Positions 17,700-25,462 of a DNA stretch of 64,000 nucleotides are shown piece by piece. Positions within the stretch are counted from its first letter, which is position 1; the number at the start of each line of letters is the position of its first letter. The DNA comes from Methylobacterium planeticum. Lineage in GTDB: Bacteria > Pseudomonadota > Alphaproteobacteria > Rhizobiales > Beijerinckiaceae. The translations under genes were made by a program, and so were the position numbers. The notes below the pieces were generated by a model, which made no database searches, had not been told where the DNA came from, and saw nothing but the letters and a program-made list of their open reading frames with translations. The stretch lies in NCBI RefSeq assembly GCF_008806345.1, contig NZ_VZZJ01000023.1, positions 1-64,000 on the forward strand. The letters are read 5' to 3'.

Positions 17700-18214
17700 T
17701 CGCGCTCTCCGGTCGATCTCGCCGGCATGTTCTGCCGTGCGAGCGCCTCCGGATCCGCCCTGTCGCGCTTGCGCTTCTCGAACCTGCGCTCGATGTGGAA
17801 GGCCGCGATGAATTCGGCGATCGATGCCTGCAGCGTCTCCGGCATCGGCACCGGCTCGACGATTTCCCCGATGCCCTCGGCCAGCGCCTCGCCCTCGTAA
17901 GGGTCGGCCGTGACGCTGGCGATCTCGTACGCCTCGCCGGCGATCTGGCGCAGCGACACCCACAGGCTCGGACGACCGGAGACCAAGTTGTCTCGGTAAT
18001 GCGCGGTCTCGCTGATATGGAGCCGAACCTCGTAGGCACCGGCGTAGAAGGTCTCCTCGTCCTCGGTGGTCGCGAGCCGCGTCCAGGGCGCGACCGGTGG
18101 CACGGCCGGCAGCGCGCCGACCGGGAGCCATTGGTGGGTGACCCAGGGATTGTTGAGGCGGCGCTTGGCCACGATCACCCCAACCTGAAACCGGTCCGCC
18201 GGCGTGGTTTCCAC
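17696..18214 (-). CDS. DUF3305 family protein
   Basis: A 172-residue protein with the DUF3305 pattern: FQVGVIVAKRRLNNPWVTHQ at the N-terminus, the ETFYAGAYEVRLHISETAHY segment and the Asn-containing RDNLVSGRPSLWVSLR segment. The C-terminus is basic (ERRFEKRKRDRADPEALARQ). No catalytic motif or membrane segment is visible; the function is unknown. The start is a GTG at 18214, 14 nt after the DUF6352 stop, with GGAG upstream. It is coupled to DUF3306 downstream. Confidence 0.85.
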   Translation of the reverse strand: METTPADRFQVGVIVAKRRLNNPWVTHQWLPVGALPAVPPVAPWTRLATTEDEETFYAGAYEVRLHISETAHYRDNLVSGRPSLWVSLRQIAGEAYEIASVTADPYEGEALAEGIGEIVEPVPMPETLQASIAEFIAAFHIERRFEKRKRDRADPEALARQNMPARSTGERE

Positions 18215-18228
18215 GATGAACGCTCCGC

Positions 18229-19233
18229 TCAGGCGTGCCCGGATGCCAGCGGCAGACCGGCGACGAGGTTCTGGGGCTTGAGGGTGACGAGCCTGCCCGT
18301 GTTCATGGCGAGCAGGAGGTAGATCGGGTGACCCGCAACCTTCGGGTCAACGCGCGACGTGTCCAAAAGGGTCATGCGGAACAGCGCGAGCACGCGCGTC
18401 GCGGCCTCGGGCTCGATGCTCTCGCCGCGCCAGAGCGCGTTGCCGATGCGGGTCGCCTCGGCGTCGAGCCCGACGAACCAGCGCCAATCCCGATCCTCGA
18501 TCCGCGCCAGCGGCTCGACATGCGCCTCGAGCCCGAGGAGATGGCGCAGCCACGCCTCAATCGCGCGGGCGAGACCCTCGCGGCTCTTCGGGTTGGCGGA
18601 CATGTTCAGCGCCATCGTGAAGGCATCCGAGCGGCTCCAGTAGGTCCAGGCCGTCTCGTCCGTCATCACGTCGAGTTCGGAGGCCGGCTCGTGCCCGAAC
18701 ATCGCCATCAGGGGCGACTGGGCCGCGCCGGCGGCGCGCACCTCGACGATCTCGGCGTCGGCGAGGAGGGTCGCCCCGTCGCTGAGCGAGATCCGCTGGG
18801 GGCGGAAGAACAGCTCCGCCGCCCGCAGCACGTAGGGGTCCTCGCAGCCGTCGAGGGCGTTGCGCAGGATCAGGTGGACGAGCTGGTTGAGAAAGAGCGG
18901 AGGGGTGCCCGCGAGGTTGCCGCGCACGAGATCGAGATAGGCCGCCTCGATCGAGCGTGCCGCGAGCAGCCGGTCGCGGAAGGCGAGGATCACCTCCCAG
19001 TTCTCGGCGGCATCCGGGTCGGCGAGGGCCGCGATCTCGGCCCGCGACACCGGCCGGCGGGGATCGGCCAGCAGGCTCGCGTGCAGCGCCCGCTCGGCCG
19101 CGCAGGCCTCGTCCGGCGGGATCAGCTCGGGCCGGGCGAGATAAGCGAGCAGGAGTTCGTCCGTGACCGCGAGGCCGCCTCCGGCGGTCCGCCCGGCGAG
19201 GTGGTGCCCGCTCGAAACCCAGAACTCGGTCAT
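18229..19233 (-). CDS. DUF6352 family protein
   Basis: A 334-residue soluble protein beginning MTEFWVSSGHHLAGRTAGGG, which I match to the DUF6352 family from its opening and gene context. It is mostly alpha-helical by composition and has no signal, metal-binding cysteine cluster or nucleotide-binding motif that I can see. A Trp-rich segment (RIEDRDWRWFVGLDAEATRI) is prominent near residue 245. Its ATG overlaps the DUF6505 stop (ATGA, 19230-19233). The conserved setting with formate dehydrogenase accessory genes suggests a role in enzyme maturation, but no activity can be named. Confidence 0.8.
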   Translation of the reverse strand: MTEFWVSSGHHLAGRTAGGGLAVTDELLLAYLARPELIPPDEACAAERALHASLLADPRRPVSRAEIAALADPDAAENWEVILAFRDRLLAARSIEAAYLDLVRGNLAGTPPLFLNQLVHLILRNALDGCEDPYVLRAAELFFRPQRISLSDGATLLADAEIVEVRAAGAAQSPLMAMFGHEPASELDVMTDETAWTYWSRSDAFTMALNMSANPKSREGLARAIEAWLRHLLGLEAHVEPLARIEDRDWRWFVGLDAEATRIGNALWRGESIEPEAATRVLALFRMTLLDTSRVDPKVAGHPIYLLLAMNTGRLVTLKPQNLVAGLPLASGHA

Positions 19234-19790
19234 TCCCGCCCCTTGTCCATCAGTCCGAGGAGGTCGACCGTCTCCTCGGGCTCGTCGTCGGTCTCCACGA
19301 AGGTGAAGGCGCGGGCATGAGCGTGGAGCCCGTCGGCGGCGGGGGTGGCGACGCGGCGCTGCAGGGTCCGGAAGCGTTCCCGGAGGGCGCCGTCCGCGAG
19401 GCTGCGGTTCATCGCGATGACGGTGTTGAGGGGCGGCGCGCAGAGCGAGGCCGCCACGGCGATTTCCTCGCGGGCGGCGGCGCGCGCGGTCTCGAGGTCG
19501 GGGGCGCCGAGCCGCTCGCGGATGTGGCGCGCGAGCGCGGCGACCGCGGCCTCGCGCTCGGCCTCGCTCGCCTCGCTGACCACCACGAGGGTGGAGAAGC
19601 CGAAGGATCCGACGCCCACGAAACCGGACCGGAAGGCCGCCCGCTCCTTGGGAGAAAGCGCTGACGGATCAACGTCGTAGAACAGGAACGAGCCGGTCAC
19701 GGCCCACTCGCCGGGCTCGGCCGGATGCGCGAAAACGAAGGTGTCGGATGGGTCGAGGCGCAGGGTCCGGAGCAGCTTGAGGGCACTCAC
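19230..19790 (-). CDS. DUF6505 family protein
   Basis: A 186-residue protein starting with GTG (SALKLLRTLRLDPSDTFVFA). I assign it to DUF6505 from its N-terminal pattern and position. Features are a GEWAVTGSFLFYDVDPSALS segment and a helical middle rich in Glu/Ala/Arg, without known catalytic motifs. Its GTG overlaps the stop of the ligase-like gene by four bases (GTGA) and its stop overlaps the DUF6352 start, so translation is chained through all three genes. The function is unknown. Confidence 0.8.
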   Translation of the reverse strand: MSALKLLRTLRLDPSDTFVFAHPAEPGEWAVTGSFLFYDVDPSALSPKERAAFRSGFVGVGSFGFSTLVVVSEASEAEREAAVAALARHIRERLGAPDLETARAAAREEIAVAASLCAPPLNTVIAMNRSLADGALRERFRTLQRRVATPAADGLHAHARAFTFVETDDEPEETVDLLGLMDKGRE

Positions 19791-20527
19791 AGGCGGGGGC
19801 TCCCGGTCTCGGGATCGCACCAGGCGACGGCCTCGAGAGCGGGCCGGAGGAGCAGGGTCCGGGCGCCCGTGATGCAGTCGCCGGTCTCGGTAATGGCGCA
19901 GGGCGCGGCGTCGCCGGAGAGGCGCGACAGGTAGGCGTCGGCGAGGGGCGGGAAGCCGTCCTCGCCCCAGATCGCGAAGGCGCGCATCAGGAATTGAGCG
20001 GAACATTTCATGAACGATCCGCGATCTTCGACCGGGAACCCCTCCTCCTCGATCGAGGTCGAGTCCGGGGTCAGGCCGGGATCGCCCGCGTGGCGCTTCG
20101 AGACGATCAGGGTCGCGCCGAACACCAGCCAGTCCGGCACCGCGTCCTCCGCGCAATCCCGAGGCCAGGCGAGGCGGCCGCCGCCGAGGATCGCCCCGTT
20201 GAAGCGGACCACGTCCGGCCAGCCGAAGCGGATCGCCTTCTCGGGCGGCGCGAGGGAGCCGATCGCGTCGGCGAGCGCGCCCATGCAGACGAGGAAGGCC
20301 CGGCGGGCGGTGCGCAGGGGCTCGGCCGGAACGAGGACCACCGCGAAGGCGAGGTCGCGCCCGTCATCGGCGTGGACCAGGGTGCCGGCCGTCTCCGGGC
20401 CGGCGAGCGCGCAGGCCTGCGCGAACACCGCGCCGGGGCCGGCCGCCGCGACGCCCGTGAAGAGCGGCGGCAGGACGAGGGCGGTCCCGTAGGTCCCGCC
20501 GTGGGTCGCGTGTTCGGAGCCGGTCAT
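19787..20527 (-). CDS. Biotin/lipoate protein ligase-like protein, probably non-canonical
   Basis: A 246-residue protein with the BPL/LplA/LipB fold pattern. The segment RFGWPDVVRFNGAILGGGRL aligns with the KWPND...GRKLAG region of BirA. At the position of the BirA active-site lysine (in RKLAG) there is Ile, and the usual glycine-rich GRGRxGR loop is not seen, so ordinary biotinyl or lipoyl transfer is doubtful. It heads the accessory run leading to the formate dehydrogenase genes and diverges from the polyferredoxin gene. It may bind an acyl or AMP-like ligand, or serve as a scaffold. Confidence 0.75.
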   Translation of the reverse strand: MTGSEHATHGGTYGTALVLPPLFTGVAAAGPGAVFAQACALAGPETAGTLVHADDGRDLAFAVVLVPAEPLRTARRAFLVCMGALADAIGSLAPPEKAIRFGWPDVVRFNGAILGGGRLAWPRDCAEDAVPDWLVFGATLIVSKRHAGDPGLTPDSTSIEEEGFPVEDRGSFMKCSAQFLMRAFAIWGEDGFPPLADAYLSRLSGDAAPCAITETGDCITGARTLLLRPALEAVAWCDPETGSPRL

Positions 20528-20645
20528 GGTCTGCGTCGGGTAAGGCCTGCGCCCATCTGGGGAATCGCAGTTTGGACCTATTCGAGTATAAGGGGCCGGG
20601 ACAAGCTCACGGAGGCCACAGGCCTGCCGTTTTGGGGATGACACA

Positions 20646-22688
20646 GTGTCCGACCGGTTGGTGTTCGCCTGCTCCTGCGAGACGACGATGGTGCTTGACG
20701 GCGACAGCCTCGGCAAGGGCTGCGGCGGGCGCCTTGAGACCGCGGACCAGCTCTGCGGGCGCGAGGTCGAGCGGTTCCGCGCCGGCCTGGCCACGGGCGT
20801 CCCCCTCACGGTCGCCTGCACTCTGCAGGCGCCGCTCTTCGAGGAGATCGCCGCGGAGGCGGGCGCCGCCGGCCGGGTGCGCTACGCCAACATCCGCGAG
20901 ATGGCGGGCTGGTCGCGGGAGGGCGCGATGGCCGGCCCGAAGATGGCGGCGCTGCTCGCCGCCGCCGCCGAGCCGGCGCCGGAGCACCGCTTCGTCTCGA
21001 TGGAGTGCGCCGGCGTCGCGCTGGTTTACGGCCGCGACGAGGCCGCGATCGAGGCGGGGCGCCGGCTCGCCGAGCATCTCGACATCACGGTGCTGCTGAG
21101 CCGCCCGGGCGAGGTCGCCCCGCCGGTCAGCGCCGAGTTCCCGGTCCTGCGGGGCACCGTCACGGCGGCCAAGGGCCATCTCGGCGCCTTCGAGCTGCGC
21201 ATCGACGATTACGCCCTGCCGAGCCCCTCCTCCCGCGAGAGCCTGCGCTTCGGCGCGCCCCGCGACGGCGCGACCTCGACCTGCGACCTCGTGATCGACC
21301 TGACCGGCGGCACGCCCCTGTTCCCGGCGCACGAGACCCGCAGCGGCTACCTGCGCGCCGACCCGCGCGACCCGGCCTCCGTCGAGCGGATGCTGTTCGC
21401 GGCCTCCCACCTCGTCGGGACCTTCGACAAGGCGCGCTTCGTCGATGTCCACGCGGAGCTCTGCGCCCATTCGCGCTCGCGCATCACCGGCTGCACCCGC
21501 TGCCTCGAGGTCTGCCCGACCGGGGCGATCACGTCCGCCGGCGACCACGTGGCGATCGATCCCTATGTCTGCGCCGGCTGCGGCGGCTGCGCCGCAATCT
21601 GCCCGACCGGCGCCGCCGCCTACGCCCTCCCCCCCGCCGACGCGCTGATGCGGCGCCTGCGCGCGCTGATGCTCGCCTACGCGCAGGCCGGCGGGCGCGA
21701 CGGGATCGTGCTGTTCCACGACGGCGACCACGGCGAGCCCCTGCTCCACGCCCTCGGCCGCTTCGGCGAGGGGCTGCCGGCCCACGTGCTGCCGGTCCGG
21801 GTCAACGAGGTGACGCAGGTCGGCCCCGAGGCCTTCGCGGCGCTGCTCGCCTACGGGGCGGCCGGCGCCCAGGTGCTCGCCCGGGCCCGGCCGAAGCACG
21901 ACCTCGCGAGCCTGCACCGCACCGCGGCCCTGGCCGACACCCTGGCGCGGGCGCTCGGCTACGGCGCCCCCGAGGCCGGCCCGATCGTCGGGGTGATCGA
22001 GACCGACGACCCGGATCTCCTGGGCGAGGCCCTGCGCGCCGCGCGGCGCGGCACCCCCGCCCGCGTCCCGGCCGGGTTCAGCCCGGTCGGCGACAAGCGC
22101 AGCGTCCTGCGGGTCAGCGTCCGCGAGATGCACGTGGCGGCCCCCGCCCCGGTCCCGGTGGTGCCGCTCGCGGCCGGCGCGCCCTTCGGCGGCCTCGATT
22201 TCCGCACCGAGGCCTGCACCCTCTGCCTCGCCTGCGTCGGCGCCTGCCCGACCCACGCCCTCTCGGACAGCGCCGACCGGCCGCTCCTCGCCTTCGAGGA
22301 ATCGCTCTGCGTCCAGTGCGGCCTCTGCGCGGCGACCTGCCCGGAAGACGTCATCAGCCTGAAGCCGCAGGTCGATTTCGCCGCCTGGGCCGAGCCGCGC
22401 CGCATCGTCAAGGAGGAGGCGCCCTTCGACTGCATCACCTGCGGCAAGGCCTTCGGCACCCGCAGCACGATCGAGCGGGTGATCGAGAAGCTCCGGGGCA
22501 ACCACTGGATGTTCGCGGGCGCGGCCGGCGAATCGCGCATCCGCGCCCTGATGATGTGCGAGGATTGCCGGGTCGAGGCCGCCTACAACGAGGGCTTCGA
22601 CCCCCACGCCATGCCGGAGCGCCCCAAGCCCCGCACCAGCGAGGATTACCTGCGCGAGCGGGCCGGGAAGGCGAGCGAGACGGCCTGA
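20646..22688 (+). CDS. Polyferredoxin-like protein with four [4Fe-4S] motifs, formate dehydrogenase-associated
   Basis: A 680-residue cytoplasmic protein with no signal. Two ferredoxin modules are separated by about 200 residues: Cys273/283/286/290 with Cys309/312/315/319, and Cys524/527/530/534 with Cys555/558/561/565. Further CxxC pairs follow (CITC, CEDC), and the N-terminus has a CSCET motif and scattered cysteines. The N-terminal 260 residues and the middle part resemble no fold I can name. It is transcribed divergently from the accessory operon, sharing a 118-nt region. It may shuttle electrons to or from a maturation step or a cytoplasmic redox partner. Start is GTG at 20646. Confidence 0.82.
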   Translation: MSDRLVFACSCETTMVLDGDSLGKGCGGRLETADQLCGREVERFRAGLATGVPLTVACTLQAPLFEEIAAEAGAAGRVRYANIREMAGWSREGAMAGPKMAALLAAAAEPAPEHRFVSMECAGVALVYGRDEAAIEAGRRLAEHLDITVLLSRPGEVAPPVSAEFPVLRGTVTAAKGHLGAFELRIDDYALPSPSSRESLRFGAPRDGATSTCDLVIDLTGGTPLFPAHETRSGYLRADPRDPASVERMLFAASHLVGTFDKARFVDVHAELCAHSRSRITGCTRCLEVCPTGAITSAGDHVAIDPYVCAGCGGCAAICPTGAAAYALPPADALMRRLRALMLAYAQAGGRDGIVLFHDGDHGEPLLHALGRFGEGLPAHVLPVRVNEVTQVGPEAFAALLAYGAAGAQVLARARPKHDLASLHRTAALADTLARALGYGAPEAGPIVGVIETDDPDLLGEALRAARRGTPARVPAGFSPVGDKRSVLRVSVREMHVAAPAPVPVVPLAAGAPFGGLDFRTEACTLCLACVGACPTHALSDSADRPLLAFEESLCVQCGLCAATCPEDVISLKPQVDFAAWAEPRRIVKEEAPFDCITCGKAFGTRSTIERVIEKLRGNHWMFAGAAGESRIRALMMCEDCRVEAAYNEGFDPHAMPERPKPRTSEDYLRERAGKASETA

Positions 22689-22740
22689 GGGCCGTGCCTT
22701 CGCAGGCCCGGCGGCCTCCGAGGGCGCGCCGCCCGCGCCG

Positions 22741-24048
22741 TCAGGGCGTGCGGGTCGCCTTCTCGAGGAAGCGCACCAGCGCCGCCCGGTCGGCCGCGCT
22801 GTTCACCGTCTGCTCCGGCATCTTGGTGCCCGGGGTGTAGCGGGACGGCCCGACCTCGAAGAGCCGGGCGATGGTGTCGGCGTTCCAGACGATGTCGAGC
22901 TTCTTCAGGGCCTCGGAGAAGCGGTAGCCCTCCGCGGTGGCGATGCGCCGGCCGAAGACGCCGCTCAGCGTCGGGCCGGCCCGGTTGCCGCCCTCCGGCG
23001 TCAGGCTGTGGCAGGCGGCGCAGGCCCGGAACACCTCGGCACCGGGCTCGCCGGCAAAGCGCGCCAATTCGTCGTGCGGGCGCGCCATCGCGAGGCTGCC
23101 GATCGGCGCGCCGTTGCGCATGTCCCAGCGCCGGATCAGCCGGTCGCCGCCCCCGGTGACGAGTTCGGCCTCCGACCGGAAGGCGAGCGACCAGACCGGC
23201 AGCCCCGGGCCCACGAGGTTGAACACAGGCCTGGCGGAGGCGCGCTCGACGATGGCCACGGCCCCCCCGATGGTCGCGGCGGCGATGCGGGCGCCGTCCG
23301 GCGAGAGGGCGACCGCGATGATTGGATTCGGGGCGAGCTCCAGCTCCGCCCGCAGGGTGGTGTCGGGCCGGAGGATGCGCAGGGTCGCGTCCGCCCCGGC
23401 GGCCACGATCTCGCCGTCCGGCGCGACCGCGACCGTGTTGAGGGGGCTCGGCAGGGTGACGATGCGCGGGGGATCGCCCTCCCCCGGCCGCGCCCAGATC
23501 CGCAGGGTGGCGTCGTAGCCGGCGCTGACGAGGCGCCCGTCGGACAGGAACGCCACCGCGTTGACGTTGCCCTTGTGGCCCTCGAAGGCCACCACCTCGC
23601 CGCCCGCGAGGGGGCGAAGGCGGGCCGTGCCGTCCCAGGAGGCGGAGGCGAGCGCGAGGCCGTCCGGGGAGACCGCGAGGCCGACGACGGGCCCGGCATG
23701 CTCGGCGAAGACCCGGATCGGCGCCGCCGCGCCGGGCTGCCAGACCGCGATGCGGCCGTCCTCGCCGCCGGTGGCGAAGCGCCCCCCGGGCAGGATCGCG
23801 ACGGCGTTGACCGCGCCCTCGTGGAAGCGGAGCACCTGGTCCGCCGTGCCGGCCTCAACCGACCACAGGATCGCGGATTGGTCGAAGCTGCCCGAGATCG
23901 CCCGGGTCCCGTCCGCCGTCACGGCGAGCGCCCGGACCGGGCCGCCATGGCCGCGCATCTCGGCCCCGGCCGGAACCGCCAGGCAGGACAGGAGGACGAG
24001 GCAGGACAGGAACGAGCCCGCGCGCGGGCGGAGGCGGATCGGCGGCAT
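22741..24048 (-). CDS. Exported WD40-repeat/cytochrome c fusion protein
   Basis: A 435-residue periplasmic protein. A signal peptide covers residues 1-29 (ending AVPAGA). About seven WD40-type blades follow (residues 33-325), for example GHGGPVRALAVTADGTRAIS and GHKGNVNAVAFLSDGRLVSA. The C-terminal 100 residues are a class I cytochrome c domain with heme motif CAACH at 343-347 and likely axial Met410 (PGTKM). It sits convergently to the polyferredoxin gene and upstream of the molybdenum-cofactor genes. A beta-propeller fused to cytochrome c could dock onto the periplasmic formate dehydrogenase as an alternative electron acceptor or sensor; this is inference. Confidence 0.85.
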   Translation of the reverse strand: MPPIRLRPRAGSFLSCLVLLSCLAVPAGAEMRGHGGPVRALAVTADGTRAISGSFDQSAILWSVEAGTADQVLRFHEGAVNAVAILPGGRFATGGEDGRIAVWQPGAAAPIRVFAEHAGPVVGLAVSPDGLALASASWDGTARLRPLAGGEVVAFEGHKGNVNAVAFLSDGRLVSAGYDATLRIWARPGEGDPPRIVTLPSPLNTVAVAPDGEIVAAGADATLRILRPDTTLRAELELAPNPIIAVALSPDGARIAAATIGGAVAIVERASARPVFNLVGPGLPVWSLAFRSEAELVTGGGDRLIRRWDMRNGAPIGSLAMARPHDELARFAGEPGAEVFRACAACHSLTPEGGNRAGPTLSGVFGRRIATAEGYRFSEALKKLDIVWNADTIARLFEVGPSRYTPGTKMPEQTVNSAADRAALVRFLEKATRTP

Positions 24049-24264
24049 GTCGTCTCGAAACGGGGTCGCGTCGCGGGACCATAGCGAGGCCGCTGCGCCC
24101 TGTCGCCCGGCGGATCGGCGCGGGATCGGCCAAAGGTCGATGCGAGGGACGGCCGCCGCGCGGGGCGGGATGGCCCGGTCCGGCGCAACCCCGGTATCGA
24201 GGGCGGCCCTTGATCGCCGGCCCGAGATGGCCCAATCCCGGGCCCTCGAACACGGGAGGGCGCG

Positions 24265-25425
24265 ATGGCGAGGGCGAGTTCCGCGGCCCTGATGCCGCTC
24301 GACGAGGCCCTGGCGCGCCTGCGCGACGGGCTGGCGCCGGTGACGCCCTGCATCTTGCCCCTCGCCGAGGCGGTCGGGCGGATCGCGGCCGCCACCGTGA
24401 CGGCGGCCGGCCCGCTCCCGCGCGGACGGAGCAGCCTGCGCGACGGCTGGGCCGCCGTCGCGGCCGAGATCACCGGCGCCTCCCCGTACGCGCCGGTCCC
24501 CCTGCCCCGGGCCCCGGCCTGGATCGAGGCCGGGGAGGCCCTGCCCCCCGGCCACGACACCGTGCTGCCCGCCGAGGCGATCGCGGCGGCCGGCCCGGGG
24601 GCCGAGGCGGTGTCGGACGCGCCCGCGGGCGACGGCACCCGCCCGGCGGGGGGCGACCTCGCGGCCGGGCAGGAACTGATCGGCGCGGGCGCGCGGGTCA
24701 CGGCCCTGCGCGCCCTCGCCCTCGCGGAGGCGGGGCTCGATACCGTCGCGGTCCGGGTGCCGCGCGTCGCCCTGGTGCTCACCGGCGCCGGTCGCCGGGC
24801 CGGGCCGGAGGCGCGCGGCGCCGCGCTCGCGGCCCTCGTCGGGCGGGCGGGCGGGCGCGTCGCCTCGGTCGCCGACGCCGCGGGCGGGGTCGCGGACTGG
24901 GCCGATGCCCTGGCGGCCGCGGAGGCCGACGCCATCCTGGTCGTCGGCGGAACCGGCTTCGGCCGGGCCGACCACGCCGCCGACGCCCTCGCGGCGGCCG
25001 GGCGCCTCGACGGCCACGGCCTCGCCCTGCGCCCCGGCGAGACGGCCGGGTTCGGCCGCATCGGGGCGACGCCGGTGCTCCTGCTGCCCGGCCGCCCGGA
25101 GGCGATGCTGGCGGCGTTCCTCGCCCTGGCCCGCCCCCTCCTCGCGGTGCTGGCCGGCGCCCGGCCCGAGCCCGCGCGCCGCGCCACCCTGCGCCGCAAG
25201 GTCACCTCCGGGATCGGCCTCAGCGAGATCGTCTTCGTGGCGGGAACCGAGGAAGGCGCGCCCCTCGACGCCGCGACCCCCGACGTCTTGACCCCCGACG
25301 TCTTGCCCCTCGGTGGTGCCGAGCTTGCCCTCGGGCGGCTCCTGCTGGCACGAGGGGCCATCCTAGTGCCGCCGGAGCGGGAGGGTTATTCCGAGGGGAC
25401 CCCGGTCGCGATCCTGCCGCTCTGA
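24265..25425 (+). CDS. Degenerate MoeA-like protein
   Basis: A 386-residue protein collinear with MoeA but diverged at key places. The N-terminal LRDGWAA replaces the usual SAVDGYA motif, TGAGRRAG stands where catalytic MoeA has STGNEL, and RPGETAGFG replaces KPGRPVAMG, losing one of the two prolines. The GGTGFGRADHAADAL segment still resembles GGVSTGEEDH. Ala content is very high. A 15-nt direct repeat encodes PDVLTPDVL near residue 340. It begins the MoeA-MoeA/PBP-MobB-MoeA run. It may act as a regulatory or scaffolding subunit for metal insertion rather than an enzyme. Confidence 0.75.
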   Translation: MARASSAALMPLDEALARLRDGLAPVTPCILPLAEAVGRIAAATVTAAGPLPRGRSSLRDGWAAVAAEITGASPYAPVPLPRAPAWIEAGEALPPGHDTVLPAEAIAAAGPGAEAVSDAPAGDGTRPAGGDLAAGQELIGAGARVTALRALALAEAGLDTVAVRVPRVALVLTGAGRRAGPEARGAALAALVGRAGGRVASVADAAGGVADWADALAAAEADAILVVGGTGFGRADHAADALAAAGRLDGHGLALRPGETAGFGRIGATPVLLLPGRPEAMLAAFLALARPLLAVLAGARPEPARRATLRRKVTSGIGLSEIVFVAGTEEGAPLDAATPDVLTPDVLPLGGAELALGRLLLARGAILVPPEREGYSEGTPVAILPL

Positions 25426-25462
25426 CCCTGCGAGACCCCGTTCCCCCCACGATGACAGCCCC

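Noticed and set aside
20607..22607. 666-codon minus-strand frame
   Set aside because: Antisense to the polyferredoxin gene, which has sixteen ordered cysteines; no domain is visible in the shadow.
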